Source of the DNA: Pseudomonadota bacterium
GTDB taxonomy: Bacteria; Pseudomonadota; Alphaproteobacteria; UBA2136; UBA6156
Direction: 5' to 3'
NCBI GenBank assembly: GCA_009927255.1
Contig: RFNJ01000085.1
Location: 1-27,827, forward strand
DNA length: 27,827 nucleotides
The translations under genes and the position numbers were made by a program. Of the stretch, positions 20,880 to 27,827 are shown piece after piece. The notes beneath the pieces were generated by a model, which saw nothing but the letters and a program-made list of their open reading frames with translations, was not told where the DNA came from and made no database searches. Positions within the stretch are counted from its first letter, which is position 1; each line of letters begins with the position of its first letter.

Positions 20880-20914
20880 CGGGTTCCTACCCCGTTGGTC
20901 GCCCGCAAGGGTGG

Positions 20915-20942
20915 AAAGGGGGGGCTTCGGCTCCCCCTTTTT
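20915..20942 (+). terminator. Rho-independent terminator after the 20520 gene
   Basis: AAAGGGGGGGC / TTCG / GCTCCCCCTTT forms a stable stem with a UUCG tetraloop, followed by TTTTT running to 20942. It lies just past the end of the convergent typA gene and may also stop typA transcription from the other side. Confidence 0.9.
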
Positions 20943-20945
20943 GGG

Positions 20946-22775
20946 CTACTCCTGCCCCCGCTTCCACCGCTTCCGCGTATTCGCATCCAACCCACGCTTG
21001 CGTAAACGGATATTCTTCGGCGTCACCTCCACCAGCTCATCGTCCTGAATGTACGTCAGCCCATATTCCAGCGTAATGTTGCGCGGCGGCGTCAGCTTAA
21101 TCGCATCGTCCTTGCCTGCGGCCCGAATATTGGTCAGCTTCTTGGCATGGGTGGGGTTTACTTCCAAGTCATCTTCGCGGCTGTTTTCGCCCACAATCAT
21201 GCCGTCATAAATGGTCACGGCCTCGCCCACAAACAACGTCCCGCGCGCCTCAAGCTCATTCAGAATATACGCGGTAGAAGTCCCGCTCGCCATGCTCACC
21301 AGCACACCATTGCGCCGCCCGGCAATCTGGCTTTTCACCGGCCCATATTCCTTAAATTGCCGCGTCAGCACCCCGGTGCCGCGCGTATCAGTCAAAAACT
21401 CACTGCGGTAACCAATCATCCCACGGCTCGGCCCCACAAAAATCAAGCGCTGCTTGCCATGGTGGTCGGCAATCATGTTCACCATTTCCGCGCGGCGCAG
21501 GCCCATTTTCTCCATCACCACCCCACTAAACGCCTCATCCACGTCCACAATAATGTCTTCATAAGGCTCAAGTGTGGTGCCATTGTCTTCCTTAAAAATG
21601 GTTTCCGGGCGGCTAATCGAAAGCTCAAACCCCTCACGCCGCATTGTCTCAATCAACACTCCAAGGTGCAATTCGCCACGGCCCATCACGCGGAAACTCT
21701 CGCTGTTGGCACTCTGCTCAACCCGCAGTCCTACGTTGGTCTCGGCTTCGGCAAACAACCGCGCACCAATCTCACGACTGGTCAGCTTTTTGCCCTCGGT
21801 TCCGGCCAGCGGACTATCATTCACACTAAAGGTCATCATCATCGTCGGCGGGTCAATGTCCACCGCTGGCAGCGCCTCAGTCAGCGAAGGCTCGCCAATC
21901 GTATGGCTCACATAAGCATTGGCCAACCCCGCAATTGCCACAATGTCGCCAGCACTTGCCTCATCAATCGCAATTTTTTTCAGGCCCTGAAAGCCAAAAA
22001 TCTGCACTGCCTTGCCCTTATCAATCTCGCCACCGTTGCGGTCCAGCGCCTTAATCGCCATGTTCTTCTTCACCGTGCCGCTCATAATCCGCCCGGTCAC
22101 AATCCGCCCCACAAAATCATTGCGCTCCACCATGCTCACCAGCATCTTAAACGGCGCCGCCGCATCCACCACCGGCGCTGGCACATGCTTCACCACCAAA
22201 TCAAGCAGCGGAAAGCAGTTTTCGCCCTTCACCTTCGGGTCATTGGTCACCCAGCCCTCGCGGCCCACGGCATAAAGAATTGGAAAATCCAACTGCTCAT
22301 CATTTGCCCCAAGGCTATCAAACAGGTCAAACGTCTCGTTCACCACTTCATCAGGCCGCGCATCGCTGCGGTCAATTTTGTTAATCACCAAAATCGGCTT
22401 CAGCCCAAGCTGCAACGCTTTGCCCAGCACAAATTTGGTCTGCGGCATTGGCCCTTCGCTGGCGTCCACCAGCAACACCGCACCGTCCACCATGCCTAAA
22501 ATCCGCTCCACTTCGCCGCCAAAGTCGGCGTGCCCTGGGGTATCCACCACATTAATCCGCAAGCCCTTATAGGTAATGCAAGTGTTCTTCGCCAAAATGG
22601 TAATCCCGCGCTCGCGCTCCAGGTCATTGCTGTCCATCGCCCGCTCAGCAACCTTTTCATTGGCGGCAAAGGTGCCAGTTTGCTTCAAAAGCGCATCAAC
22701 CAAAGTCGTCTTGCCATGGTCAACGTGGGCAATAATCGCAATGTTCCGAATATTTTCGCGTGGGGTAGCAGCCAT
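20946..22775 (-). CDS. typA: Ribosome-binding translational GTPase TypA/BipA
   Basis: A 609-residue GTPase that binds the 70S ribosome like EF-G and helps assembly of the large subunit and growth under cold or stress. G-domain motifs in order: [15 protein letters not shown] (G1), [14 protein letters not shown] (G2), [16 protein letters not shown] (G3), [15 protein letters not shown] (G4). EF-Tu-like domain 2 ([19 protein letters not shown]), the EF-G-like domains III and V ([20 protein letters not shown] and [16 protein letters not shown]), and the TypA C-terminal domain with NRKFAL-like [20 protein letters not shown] complete the standard length. ATG 22775 places G1 about 15 residues in. It is divergent from the RhlE-type helicase, another ribosome-linked factor. 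Confidence 0.96.
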   Translation of the reverse strand: MAATPRENIRNIAIIAHVDHGKTTLVDALLKQTGTFAANEKVAERAMDSNDLERERGITILAKNTCITYKGLRINVVDTPGHADFGGEVERILGMVDGAVLLVDASEGPMPQTKFVLGKALQLGLKPILVINKIDRSDARPDEVVNETFDLFDSLGANDEQLDFPILYAVGREGWVTNDPKVKGENCFPLLDLVVKHVPAPVVDAAAPFKMLVSMVERNDFVGRIVTGRIMSGTVKKNMAIKALDRNGGEIDKGKAVQIFGFQGLKKIAIDEASAGDIVAIAGLANAYVSHTIGEPSLTEALPAVDIDPPTMMMTFSVNDSPLAGTEGKKLTSREIGARLFAEAETNVGLRVEQSANSESFRVMGRGELHLGVLIETMRREGFELSISRPETIFKEDNGTTLEPYEDIIVDVDEAFSGVVMEKMGLRRAEMVNMIADHHGKQRLIFVGPSRGMIGYRSEFLTDTRGTGVLTRQFKEYGPVKSQIAGRRNGVLVSMASGTSTAYILNELEARGTLFVGEAVTIYDGMIVGENSREDDLEVNPTHAKKLTNIRAAGKDDAIKLTPPRNITLEYGLTYIQDDELVEVTPKNIRLRKRGLDANTRKRWKRGQE

Positions 22776-22902
22776 AATTCTAAATCTCCAATTTCGGCCT
22801 GCTTGTAGCCCATTTCCACCGCCAACACCAGCCCCCCACAAGAATAATCAGCAATTTCAATCCATCTCGATGCCCCTGAAAGCTCCCAAACCGTGGGACT
22901 CC

Positions 22903-22970
22903 GTGCCGGAAGGATGATGGGCCGATTTTTTCCTATCAAAAAATCGGGGTGCCCATCACCTATCCGGCAC
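22903..22970. repeat. Long three-segment hairpin between typA and the helicase
   Basis: Outer arms GTGCCGGA (22903-22910) and TCCGGCAC (22963-22970), middle TGATGGGC (22915-22922) and GCCCATCA (22951-22958), inner CGATTTTTT (22923-22931) and AAAAAATCG (22938-22946) around loop CCTATC. About 25 base pairs over 68 bases with small internal loops. It sits in the 449-base gap between two divergent genes, where no open frame or other gene is seen. It may be a small RNA, a bidirectional terminator of a leader transcript, or a mobile palindromic repeat. Confidence 0.6.
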
Positions 22971-23224
22971 CACCCGTGTCGCCAACTATCCACAAAGCTC
23001 CCAACCCAAACCCCGAATATCCTTAACACCCTTAACATCCTAAATACCCTCCTCCCCAAATAATTCTCCCCCCACCCCTTGTATTTTTCAATAACTTAGT
23101 CCATACCCCAACCAATCGTCACATAACCGTATGTGGAATTCTCCCCAAATCAGGTTAGGCGCCCAACCGCAGCAATGGGGGTAAAATCCTCCCAGCGCCG
23201 CACCAACATAAGGTAGAACCCACA

Positions 23225-24601
23225 ATGGGATTCAGCACGCTCCACCTCAACGCCAACCTGCTCAAAGCATTGGCCGAAGGCAACTTCACTACCCCAACCC
23301 CTATCCAAGCGCAGACCATCCCCGCCATTTTGCAGGGGAAGGACGCAATGGCCTGCGCCCAAACCGGCAGCGGCAAAACCGCCGCCTTCGTGCTGCCCGC
23401 GCTGCACAAAATCCTCAGCGGCCCCAGCCAAAAGCGCGGCCACGGCCCACGGGTGCTTATTCTTACGCCCACGCGTGAACTCGCCCAGCAAATCACCGAT
23501 ACCACCCGCCTGTTCACCAAGCACGCGCGCATCAGCAGCGGCGTGGTCATCGGCGGCGTCAGCTACGGCCCGCAGTTCCGCCTGCTCGCCAACCCGCTCG
23601 ATATGCTCATCGCCACCCCCGGCCGCCTGATCGACCACCTGCAAGAACGCAAGGTAGACTTCAACCGCGTGGAAATGCTGGTGCTCGATGAAGCCGATAG
23701 AATGCTCGACATGGGCTTCTTAAAACCAGTGGAAAAAATCATCGCCGCTCTGCCCGCCAAGCCACAAATCCTCCTGTTCTCGGCTACCTTCAGTCCCGAA
23801 ATCGAAAAAGTCGCCGCCCGCATCCTCCAGCAGCCGCACCGCGTCCAGCTTGCCCAAACCCGCCAAAACCACGCCGATATCACCCAACATCACTACCATG
23901 TTGATAACACCGAGCATAAGCAAGCGGTGCTGAATCATATCCTCAAACAACCCGAAGTCACCCAAACCATTATCTTTACTGCTACCAAACGTAACGCGGA
24001 TAGATTGGCCGAAACCCTTGAAAAGAAAGGCTTTGCCGCCGGAGCCCTGCACGGCGACATGAAGCAAAACGCCCGCAAACGCACCCTCCAAGCCTTGCAT
24101 AACAATCAGTTAAAGGTGCTGGTAGCAACCGACGTCGCCGCCCGTGGGATAGATGTGAAAAACATCAGCCACGTCGTCAACTACGATTTGCCAAATCTTC
24201 CAGAGGATTACACCCACCGCATCGGCCGCACCGGCCGGGCAGGGGCCAGCGGCGTCGCCATTTCGCTCATTTCCCCACCCGATTTGCCCGTGCTGCGCGA
24301 TATCGAAAAACGCCTCGGCAAACCCTTCGTGTTCCAAAGCATCAAGGGGCTGGAAAGCACCTTTAGCGAAGCCGACTTTCGCAAAATCATCCCCACCGAA
24401 CTCCCCCCCGGCCGCCCCAAACAAGGTGGCCAGCGCCGAGGCGGCGGCAGCAACTACAGCGGCGGCCCCCGTGGAAACTTTAGCGGCCAACGCAGCGGCC
24501 GCGCGCCAAACCATGGCAAAGGCGCTGGCTTTGGTGGCGGAAATAGAAGCTTCGGTGGCGGCCGCCCCCAAGCCCCCCGCCGCAGCAGCACCAGCCGCTA
24601 G
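23225..24601 (+). CDS. rhlE: DEAD-box ATP-dependent RNA helicase, RhlE type
   Basis: A 458-residue RNA helicase. The order of motifs is standard: Q motif FTTPTPIQAQTIPAIL, motif I AQTGSGKTAAF, Ia PTRELAQQI, Ib ATPGRLIDHL, II VLDEADRMLDMGF, III FSATFSPEIE, then IIFTATKRNADRLAETL, V VATDVAARGID and VI HRIGRTGRAGASGVA. The C-terminal tail after about residue 395 is a Gly/Arg-rich, basic extension (RPKQGGQRRGGGSNYSGGPR) typical of RhlE and thought to grip RNA or ribosomes. It has a long 5' leader (from about 22980) as often found for cold-induced helicases; that link is inference. Confidence 0.93.
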   Translation: MGFSTLHLNANLLKALAEGNFTTPTPIQAQTIPAILQGKDAMACAQTGSGKTAAFVLPALHKILSGPSQKRGHGPRVLILTPTRELAQQITDTTRLFTKHARISSGVVIGGVSYGPQFRLLANPLDMLIATPGRLIDHLQERKVDFNRVEMLVLDEADRMLDMGFLKPVEKIIAALPAKPQILLFSATFSPEIEKVAARILQQPHRVQLAQTRQNHADITQHHYHVDNTEHKQAVLNHILKQPEVTQTIIFTATKRNADRLAETLEKKGFAAGALHGDMKQNARKRTLQALHNNQLKVLVATDVAARGIDVKNISHVVNYDLPNLPEDYTHRIGRTGRAGASGVAISLISPPDLPVLRDIEKRLGKPFVFQSIKGLESTFSEADFRKIIPTELPPGRPKQGGQRRGGGSNYSGGPRGNFSGQRSGRAPNHGKGAGFGGGNRSFGGGRPQAPRRSSTSR

Positions 24602-24675
24602 GTGACACATCCCCTCTTGTAATTAGTGTATCCCACCCTATATACATATATATCAACCAATGAAAGGATTAGGTA

Positions 24676-25098
24676 ATGACCATCCCAACCCCTACTATTT
24701 TTGCCATGCAAGCATTGCAAGCACAGGCAAAAGAGAGAACTGCTGAACTGGCTGGCTTAAAAGAAGCTATTAGGATTGCACAAGAAAAAGCTAGAGAGGC
24801 ACTGAATGCACTCGAAAAATATGCTGAAGAAAACAGAGAATTACTTCTCGCTGAAGCCGCAGAAGCGGGTCTGCCTATTCCAGTTCCATTCCCAGATGGG
24901 ATGGATACGGCTGAGTACTCAGATCCTGCAGCTCGTTCGGCTTTTATGTTTAATGTCACCTTTAGCCATGATCCTGATGTTGAGGGGCTTCCAGGGGAAC
25001 CTGAAGGTACACCCGAAGATTTAGAAGCTTTTTATAAAGCTTTTCCCGGTGAACGTCCTGAAATAGAAGAAAATGACTTAGGTGGTGGTTTAGCCTAA
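24676..25098 (+). CDS. Acidic coiled-coil orphan protein
   Basis: A 140-residue protein I do not recognise. A ribosome site AAAGGATTAGG lies just before ATG 24676. Residues about 12-65 are a long amphipathic helix or coiled coil (QALQAQAKERTAELAGLKEA, then LEKYAEENRELLLAEAAEAG). The C-terminal half is acidic and Pro/Gly-rich with DPDVEGLPGEPEGTPEDLEA and ends EENDLGGGLA. There is no signal or membrane segment. It is clearly AT-richer than rhlE and asnB beside it and has its own AT-rich promoter region, so recent acquisition is likely. Confidence 0.72.
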   Translation: MTIPTPTIFAMQALQAQAKERTAELAGLKEAIRIAQEKAREALNALEKYAEENRELLLAEAAEAGLPIPVPFPDGMDTAEYSDPAARSAFMFNVTFSHDPDVEGLPGEPEGTPEDLEAFYKAFPGERPEIEENDLGGGLA

Positions 25099-25160
25099 CT
25101 AAGGCCCAAACACCCTCTAACCCTTGCCGCCGTGGAGAAGGCCGCCTATAGTCCTTCTCC

Positions 25161-26924
25161 ATGTGCGGTATCGCAGGCCTCAGTCTGCCCAAAGGGCAAA
25201 AAACCAACCAGCAGCAGCTCCAGCCGCTGGCCGATAACGTGGCCCATCGCGGGCCGGATGGCCAAGGCTTCTTCACCCACAGCACCCTCGGCTTGGCCCA
25301 TCGAAGATTGTCTATCCTCGACCTCTCCACCGGCAAACAACCTCTCAAAACCGGCCCGCAAGGCGCCCCCATCGCACTGGTGGCCAATGGCGAAATTTAT
25401 AACTACCAACACCTCCAAGCCCTCGCCAAACAGCACGGCGCCATCCTCACCACCGGCTCCGATTGCGAACCTCCCCTCCACCGCTTCGCCCACATCGGCC
25501 AAGCGATGTTCGCCGAACTCCAAGGCATGTACGCCATCGCGGTGGCCGACGCCGCCACCGAAACACTGTATTTAGCCACCGACCCCTTCGGTATCAAACC
25601 ACTCTATTACGCCGAAACCGGCATCGGCTTCATCTTCGCCTCCCAGCCCGCCGCCATCACCCGCAGCGGCTGGGTCAGGGCGGAAGCCAACAGCGCCGTC
25701 CTCCCCCAACTCCTCAACCGCCACTATTCCACCGGCGCCGCCACCCTGTTCAAAGGCATCCACCGTATGCTCCCCGGCGAACGGCTGGTGGTGCGCCACG
25801 GCAAAATCATCAGCCGCAGCCGCCAACTGCCCAAGTTGCTGCCTGCCCAAACCTTCAGCGGCAGCCCACTGAAAGTCTTTGAAGACCAACTCACTGCGGC
25901 GGTGGAACGCCACCTTCAGTCCCACGTTCCCTACGGCATCCTGCTCTCCGGCGGGCTCGATTCCACCGCCCTCACCCTCGCCATGCAGCGCCTCGGCGCG
26001 CCTATCCACGCCTTCACCGCGCATATTCAAGGCGCCCCGAATGAATCCATCGCCGCCGCCAGTTTGGCCCACAGCGTCGGCGCCAAACACACCACCATCC
26101 CCTATGGCGCCGCCGATTTCTGGCCCATGCTCGCCAAGTTAGCATGGCACATGGATGACCTCACCACCGACTACGCCGCATTGCCCCTCCTCAAAATCAC
26201 CCAAACCGCCAACCAACACGTCAAAGTGCTGCTCTCGGGCGAAGGCGGTGACGAACTTTTGGCCGGCTACAGTTCCTACCGCAAAAACACCAACCCCCTG
26301 CTGGCGTGGTGGAAAAACCGCCGCAGCGGCGACGCCGCCCCCTTCAGCCAATTCTTCACTCAAGCGATGCCCACTCCCACTACCAGCGCCCAGCCATGGC
26401 CCACCCAAGGCTTCAGTAAACTCCAGCATAAACAGGGAGCCGATATCAACGGCTGGCTGGCGAACGACCTACTGCTCAAGCTCGATAGAACCACCATGGC
26501 CCACGGCATCGAAGGCCGCGTGCCCTACCTCGACGACACCTTTAGCCAGTTCGCCTTTAGCCTGCCCGATGAACTCAAAGTCAGCACCCATCAAGGCGAA
26601 ACCTACGGCAAATTCATCCTCCGCCAGCACCTCGCCGCCCACGGCCACACCACGCTGGCCTGGGCGCGTAAGCAAGGTTTCAGCGTTTCAGTCGGCACCT
26701 TCATGGCCGAACGTAAAGACTTCCTCGCCCACCTCTGGCAACACTCCCCCATCCTCCAAACCATCCTCAAACCCACCGCCAAAAACCTGCTCAACAACCT
26801 CACCCACCCCAAAGCCGCCAACCTCGCCTTCAGCCTCACCCTCCTCGCCCTCTGGCACCGCCTCCACGTGCAAAATCACCCACTCCCCGCCGTCACCGAA
26901 ACCCTCACCCAAGGCAAAAATTAA
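25161..26924 (+). CDS. asnB: Asparagine synthase (glutamine-hydrolysing)
   Basis: A 587-residue two-domain amidotransferase that converts aspartate, glutamine and ATP to asparagine. MCGIAGLSLP at the start puts the glutaminase nucleophile Cys at residue 2; HRGPDGQGFF, AHRRLSILDLSTGKQPL and NGEIYN shape the glutamine pocket, with GSDCE nearby. The synthetase domain has the PP-loop LLSGGLDSTAL near residue 262, LSGEGGDELLAGYSSYRK and LLLKLDRTTMAHGIEGRVPY, which bind ATP and aspartate. Length is slightly below the usual 600-640. rlmJ starts at the base after its stop. A paralogue that amidates a glycan rather than aspartate is possible given distant glycan genes, but nothing here proves it. Confidence 0.92.
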   Translation: MCGIAGLSLPKGQKTNQQQLQPLADNVAHRGPDGQGFFTHSTLGLAHRRLSILDLSTGKQPLKTGPQGAPIALVANGEIYNYQHLQALAKQHGAILTTGSDCEPPLHRFAHIGQAMFAELQGMYAIAVADAATETLYLATDPFGIKPLYYAETGIGFIFASQPAAITRSGWVRAEANSAVLPQLLNRHYSTGAATLFKGIHRMLPGERLVVRHGKIISRSRQLPKLLPAQTFSGSPLKVFEDQLTAAVERHLQSHVPYGILLSGGLDSTALTLAMQRLGAPIHAFTAHIQGAPNESIAAASLAHSVGAKHTTIPYGAADFWPMLAKLAWHMDDLTTDYAALPLLKITQTANQHVKVLLSGEGGDELLAGYSSYRKNTNPLLAWWKNRRSGDAAPFSQFFTQAMPTPTTSAQPWPTQGFSKLQHKQGADINGWLANDLLLKLDRTTMAHGIEGRVPYLDDTFSQFAFSLPDELKVSTHQGETYGKFILRQHLAAHGHTTLAWARKQGFSVSVGTFMAERKDFLAHLWQHSPILQTILKPTAKNLLNNLTHPKAANLAFSLTLLALWHRLHVQNHPLPAVTETLTQGKN

Positions 26925-27767
26925 ATGCTCTCCTACCAACACGCCTACCACGCTGGCAATCTGGCCGATGTCGCCAAACACACCCTCTGGGCGCTGTTAT
27001 TGCAACACGCCACCCAAAAGCCCACACCGCTGTATGTCTATGAAACCCACGCCGCCCGCGGCCTCTATCCCGTCAACACCCCAGAGATGCAAAAAATCAC
27101 CGAATACCAATCCGGCCTCGCCCAACTCTTCCCCAAATATCAAACCGAACCCAATTTCAATTCAAATCCCTACCTCGCCACTGTCCAGCACCTCAATCCT
27201 ACCGGCCAACTCGCCTTCATCCCCGGCTCTCCGGTCATCGCCGCACATCTGCTGCGTGAAGCCGACCATTTGCATCTGGCAGAAAAACATCCCCAAGAAT
27301 TCGCCCACCTCAAGCAAAGCCTGCACCGCCCCAACCTGCATCTGCACGCGGCGGATGGCCCCACCACCATCCCCAAACACATCCGCCAAGGCCAACGCAC
27401 GCTGGCCCTGATAGACCCCTCGTACGAACTGAAAACCGAATATGAATCCACCGCCCAAGCCGCCGCCGCCATCTTCCACGCCAACCGCCACGCGGTGGTG
27501 ATGATCTGGTATCCGCTGTTGGTCAACCAAAACCGCCTGATCCTCACCCGCGCGCTGAAATCCCTCAACGTGCAAGCCACTTGGCTGGCCGAATGGCGTT
27601 GGCAAAAGCCCAAGCAGCAAGGGATGCACGGCTCTGGCCAAGTTATCCTCAACCTGCCCTACCAGCTGGAAAACACCCTCACCCAAGCCCTGCAAACCCT
27701 CACCCAACAGCTCAAAATCAAAGAACCCCACAACCTCACCACCAAATTCCTCACCCCCCGCCGCTAA
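26925..27767 (+). CDS. rlmJ: 23S rRNA (adenine(2030)-N(6))-methyltransferase RlmJ
   Basis: A 280-residue methyltransferase that makes m6A2030 in 23S rRNA before ribosome assembly. The N-terminus MLSYQHAYHAGNLADVAKHT is the family signature. The SAM-side motif reads YVYETHAARGLYPV where the family usually has DTHAGxGxY, and the catalytic motif is LIDPSYELKTEYE where DPPYE is usual. C-terminal AVVMIWYPLL and GSGQVILNLPYQLE match the family. Two landmark substitutions (Gly to Ala-Arg, Pro to Ser) are unusual but may be tolerated. ATG directly abuts the asnB TAA, so translation is coupled. Confidence 0.93.
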   Translation: MLSYQHAYHAGNLADVAKHTLWALLLQHATQKPTPLYVYETHAARGLYPVNTPEMQKITEYQSGLAQLFPKYQTEPNFNSNPYLATVQHLNPTGQLAFIPGSPVIAAHLLREADHLHLAEKHPQEFAHLKQSLHRPNLHLHAADGPTTIPKHIRQGQRTLALIDPSYELKTEYESTAQAAAAIFHANRHAVVMIWYPLLVNQNRLILTRALKSLNVQATWLAEWRWQKPKQQGMHGSGQVILNLPYQLENTLTQALQTLTQQLKIKEPHNLTTKFLTPRR

Positions 27768-27782
27768 ATCAGCAGAAGGGGT

Positions 27783-27817
27783 TAAGGGGCGAAGCCCCTT
27801 ACGGCCCTATGGGCCGT
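27783..27817. terminator. Tandem hairpins after rlmJ
   Basis: TAAGGGGC/GAA/GCCCCTTA (27783-27801) and ACGGCCC/TAT/GGGCCGT (27801-27817) are two adjacent, nearly perfect palindromes sharing one base. They lie 15 bases past the rlmJ stop and probably end the asnB-rlmJ transcript, though no clear T run follows. They may also be one of the dispersed palindromic repeats of this genome. Confidence 0.55.
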
Positions 27818-27827
27818 CATCCCAGCG

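Noticed and set aside
21147..22499. Long plus-strand open frame opposite typA
   Set aside because: It lies wholly antisense to a clear full-length GTPase, is rich in His/Gln/Arg with no domain, and reflects the GC-biased reverse of typA.
26155..27411. Long plus-strand frame, Ser/Pro/Thr-rich, across the asnB-rlmJ junction
   Set aside because: It overlaps two well-supported genes in another frame and its composition is that expected from reading GCC/ACC-rich codons out of frame.
1..27827. CRISPR array
   Set aside because: No series of evenly spaced identical repeats and no Cas-like protein was seen.

Overview
The window looks like a chromosomal segment of a Gram-negative proteobacterium, most likely an alphaproteobacterium. 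The reasons are GC-rich, C-heavy coding strands, housekeeping genes typical of proteobacteria (rsmE, typA, rlmJ, RhlE-type helicase), a complete nucleotide-heptose pathway and a Wzx-like flippase. The class assignment is inference; no rRNA or other firm marker is present.

Region 1 (1-10477) is a surface-glycan region. A truncated GT4 glycosyltransferase runs off the left edge on the minus strand. After a gene-free gap come a PfkB sugar/nucleoside kinase and rsmE. A tight plus-strand cluster follows: GT4 glycosyltransferase, NAD-dependent sugar epimerase/dehydratase, a fused guanylyltransferase/phosphatase (HddC-GmhB), heptose-7-phosphate kinase (HddA), sedoheptulose-7-phosphate isomerase (GmhA), flippase and methyltransferase. 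Together the enzymes cover every step from sedoheptulose 7-phosphate to GDP-D-glycero-alpha-D-manno-heptose, followed by transfer, export and methylation of a glycan.

Region 2 (about 10.59-19.54 kb) is an accessory island, mostly on the minus strand. It holds a tRNA-Val 3'-half fragment, a Panacea (SocA-like) toxin-antitoxin pair, a umuC C-terminal remnant, a structured RNA resembling the phage C4 antisense family, a lipoprotein, a YHYH micro-protein, a pyrC-pyrD operon, a RepA-like ATPase next to a palindrome-rich stretch, an AlpA-type regulator, two unknown proteins and a P4-type tyrosine integrase abutting tRNA-Ser(GGA). The most unusual points are the pyrimidine operon as apparent cargo, flanked by a direct repeat, and its class-2-like PyrD carrying Cys at the position where class 2 enzymes have the catalytic Ser.

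Region 3 (19.7-27.8 kb) returns to ordinary chromosome: two small genes (one secreted with a duplicated Cys motif), an orphan gene behind a very structured leader, typA and a RhlE-type helicase diverging around a long hairpin, an orphan coiled-coil protein, asnB and rlmJ.
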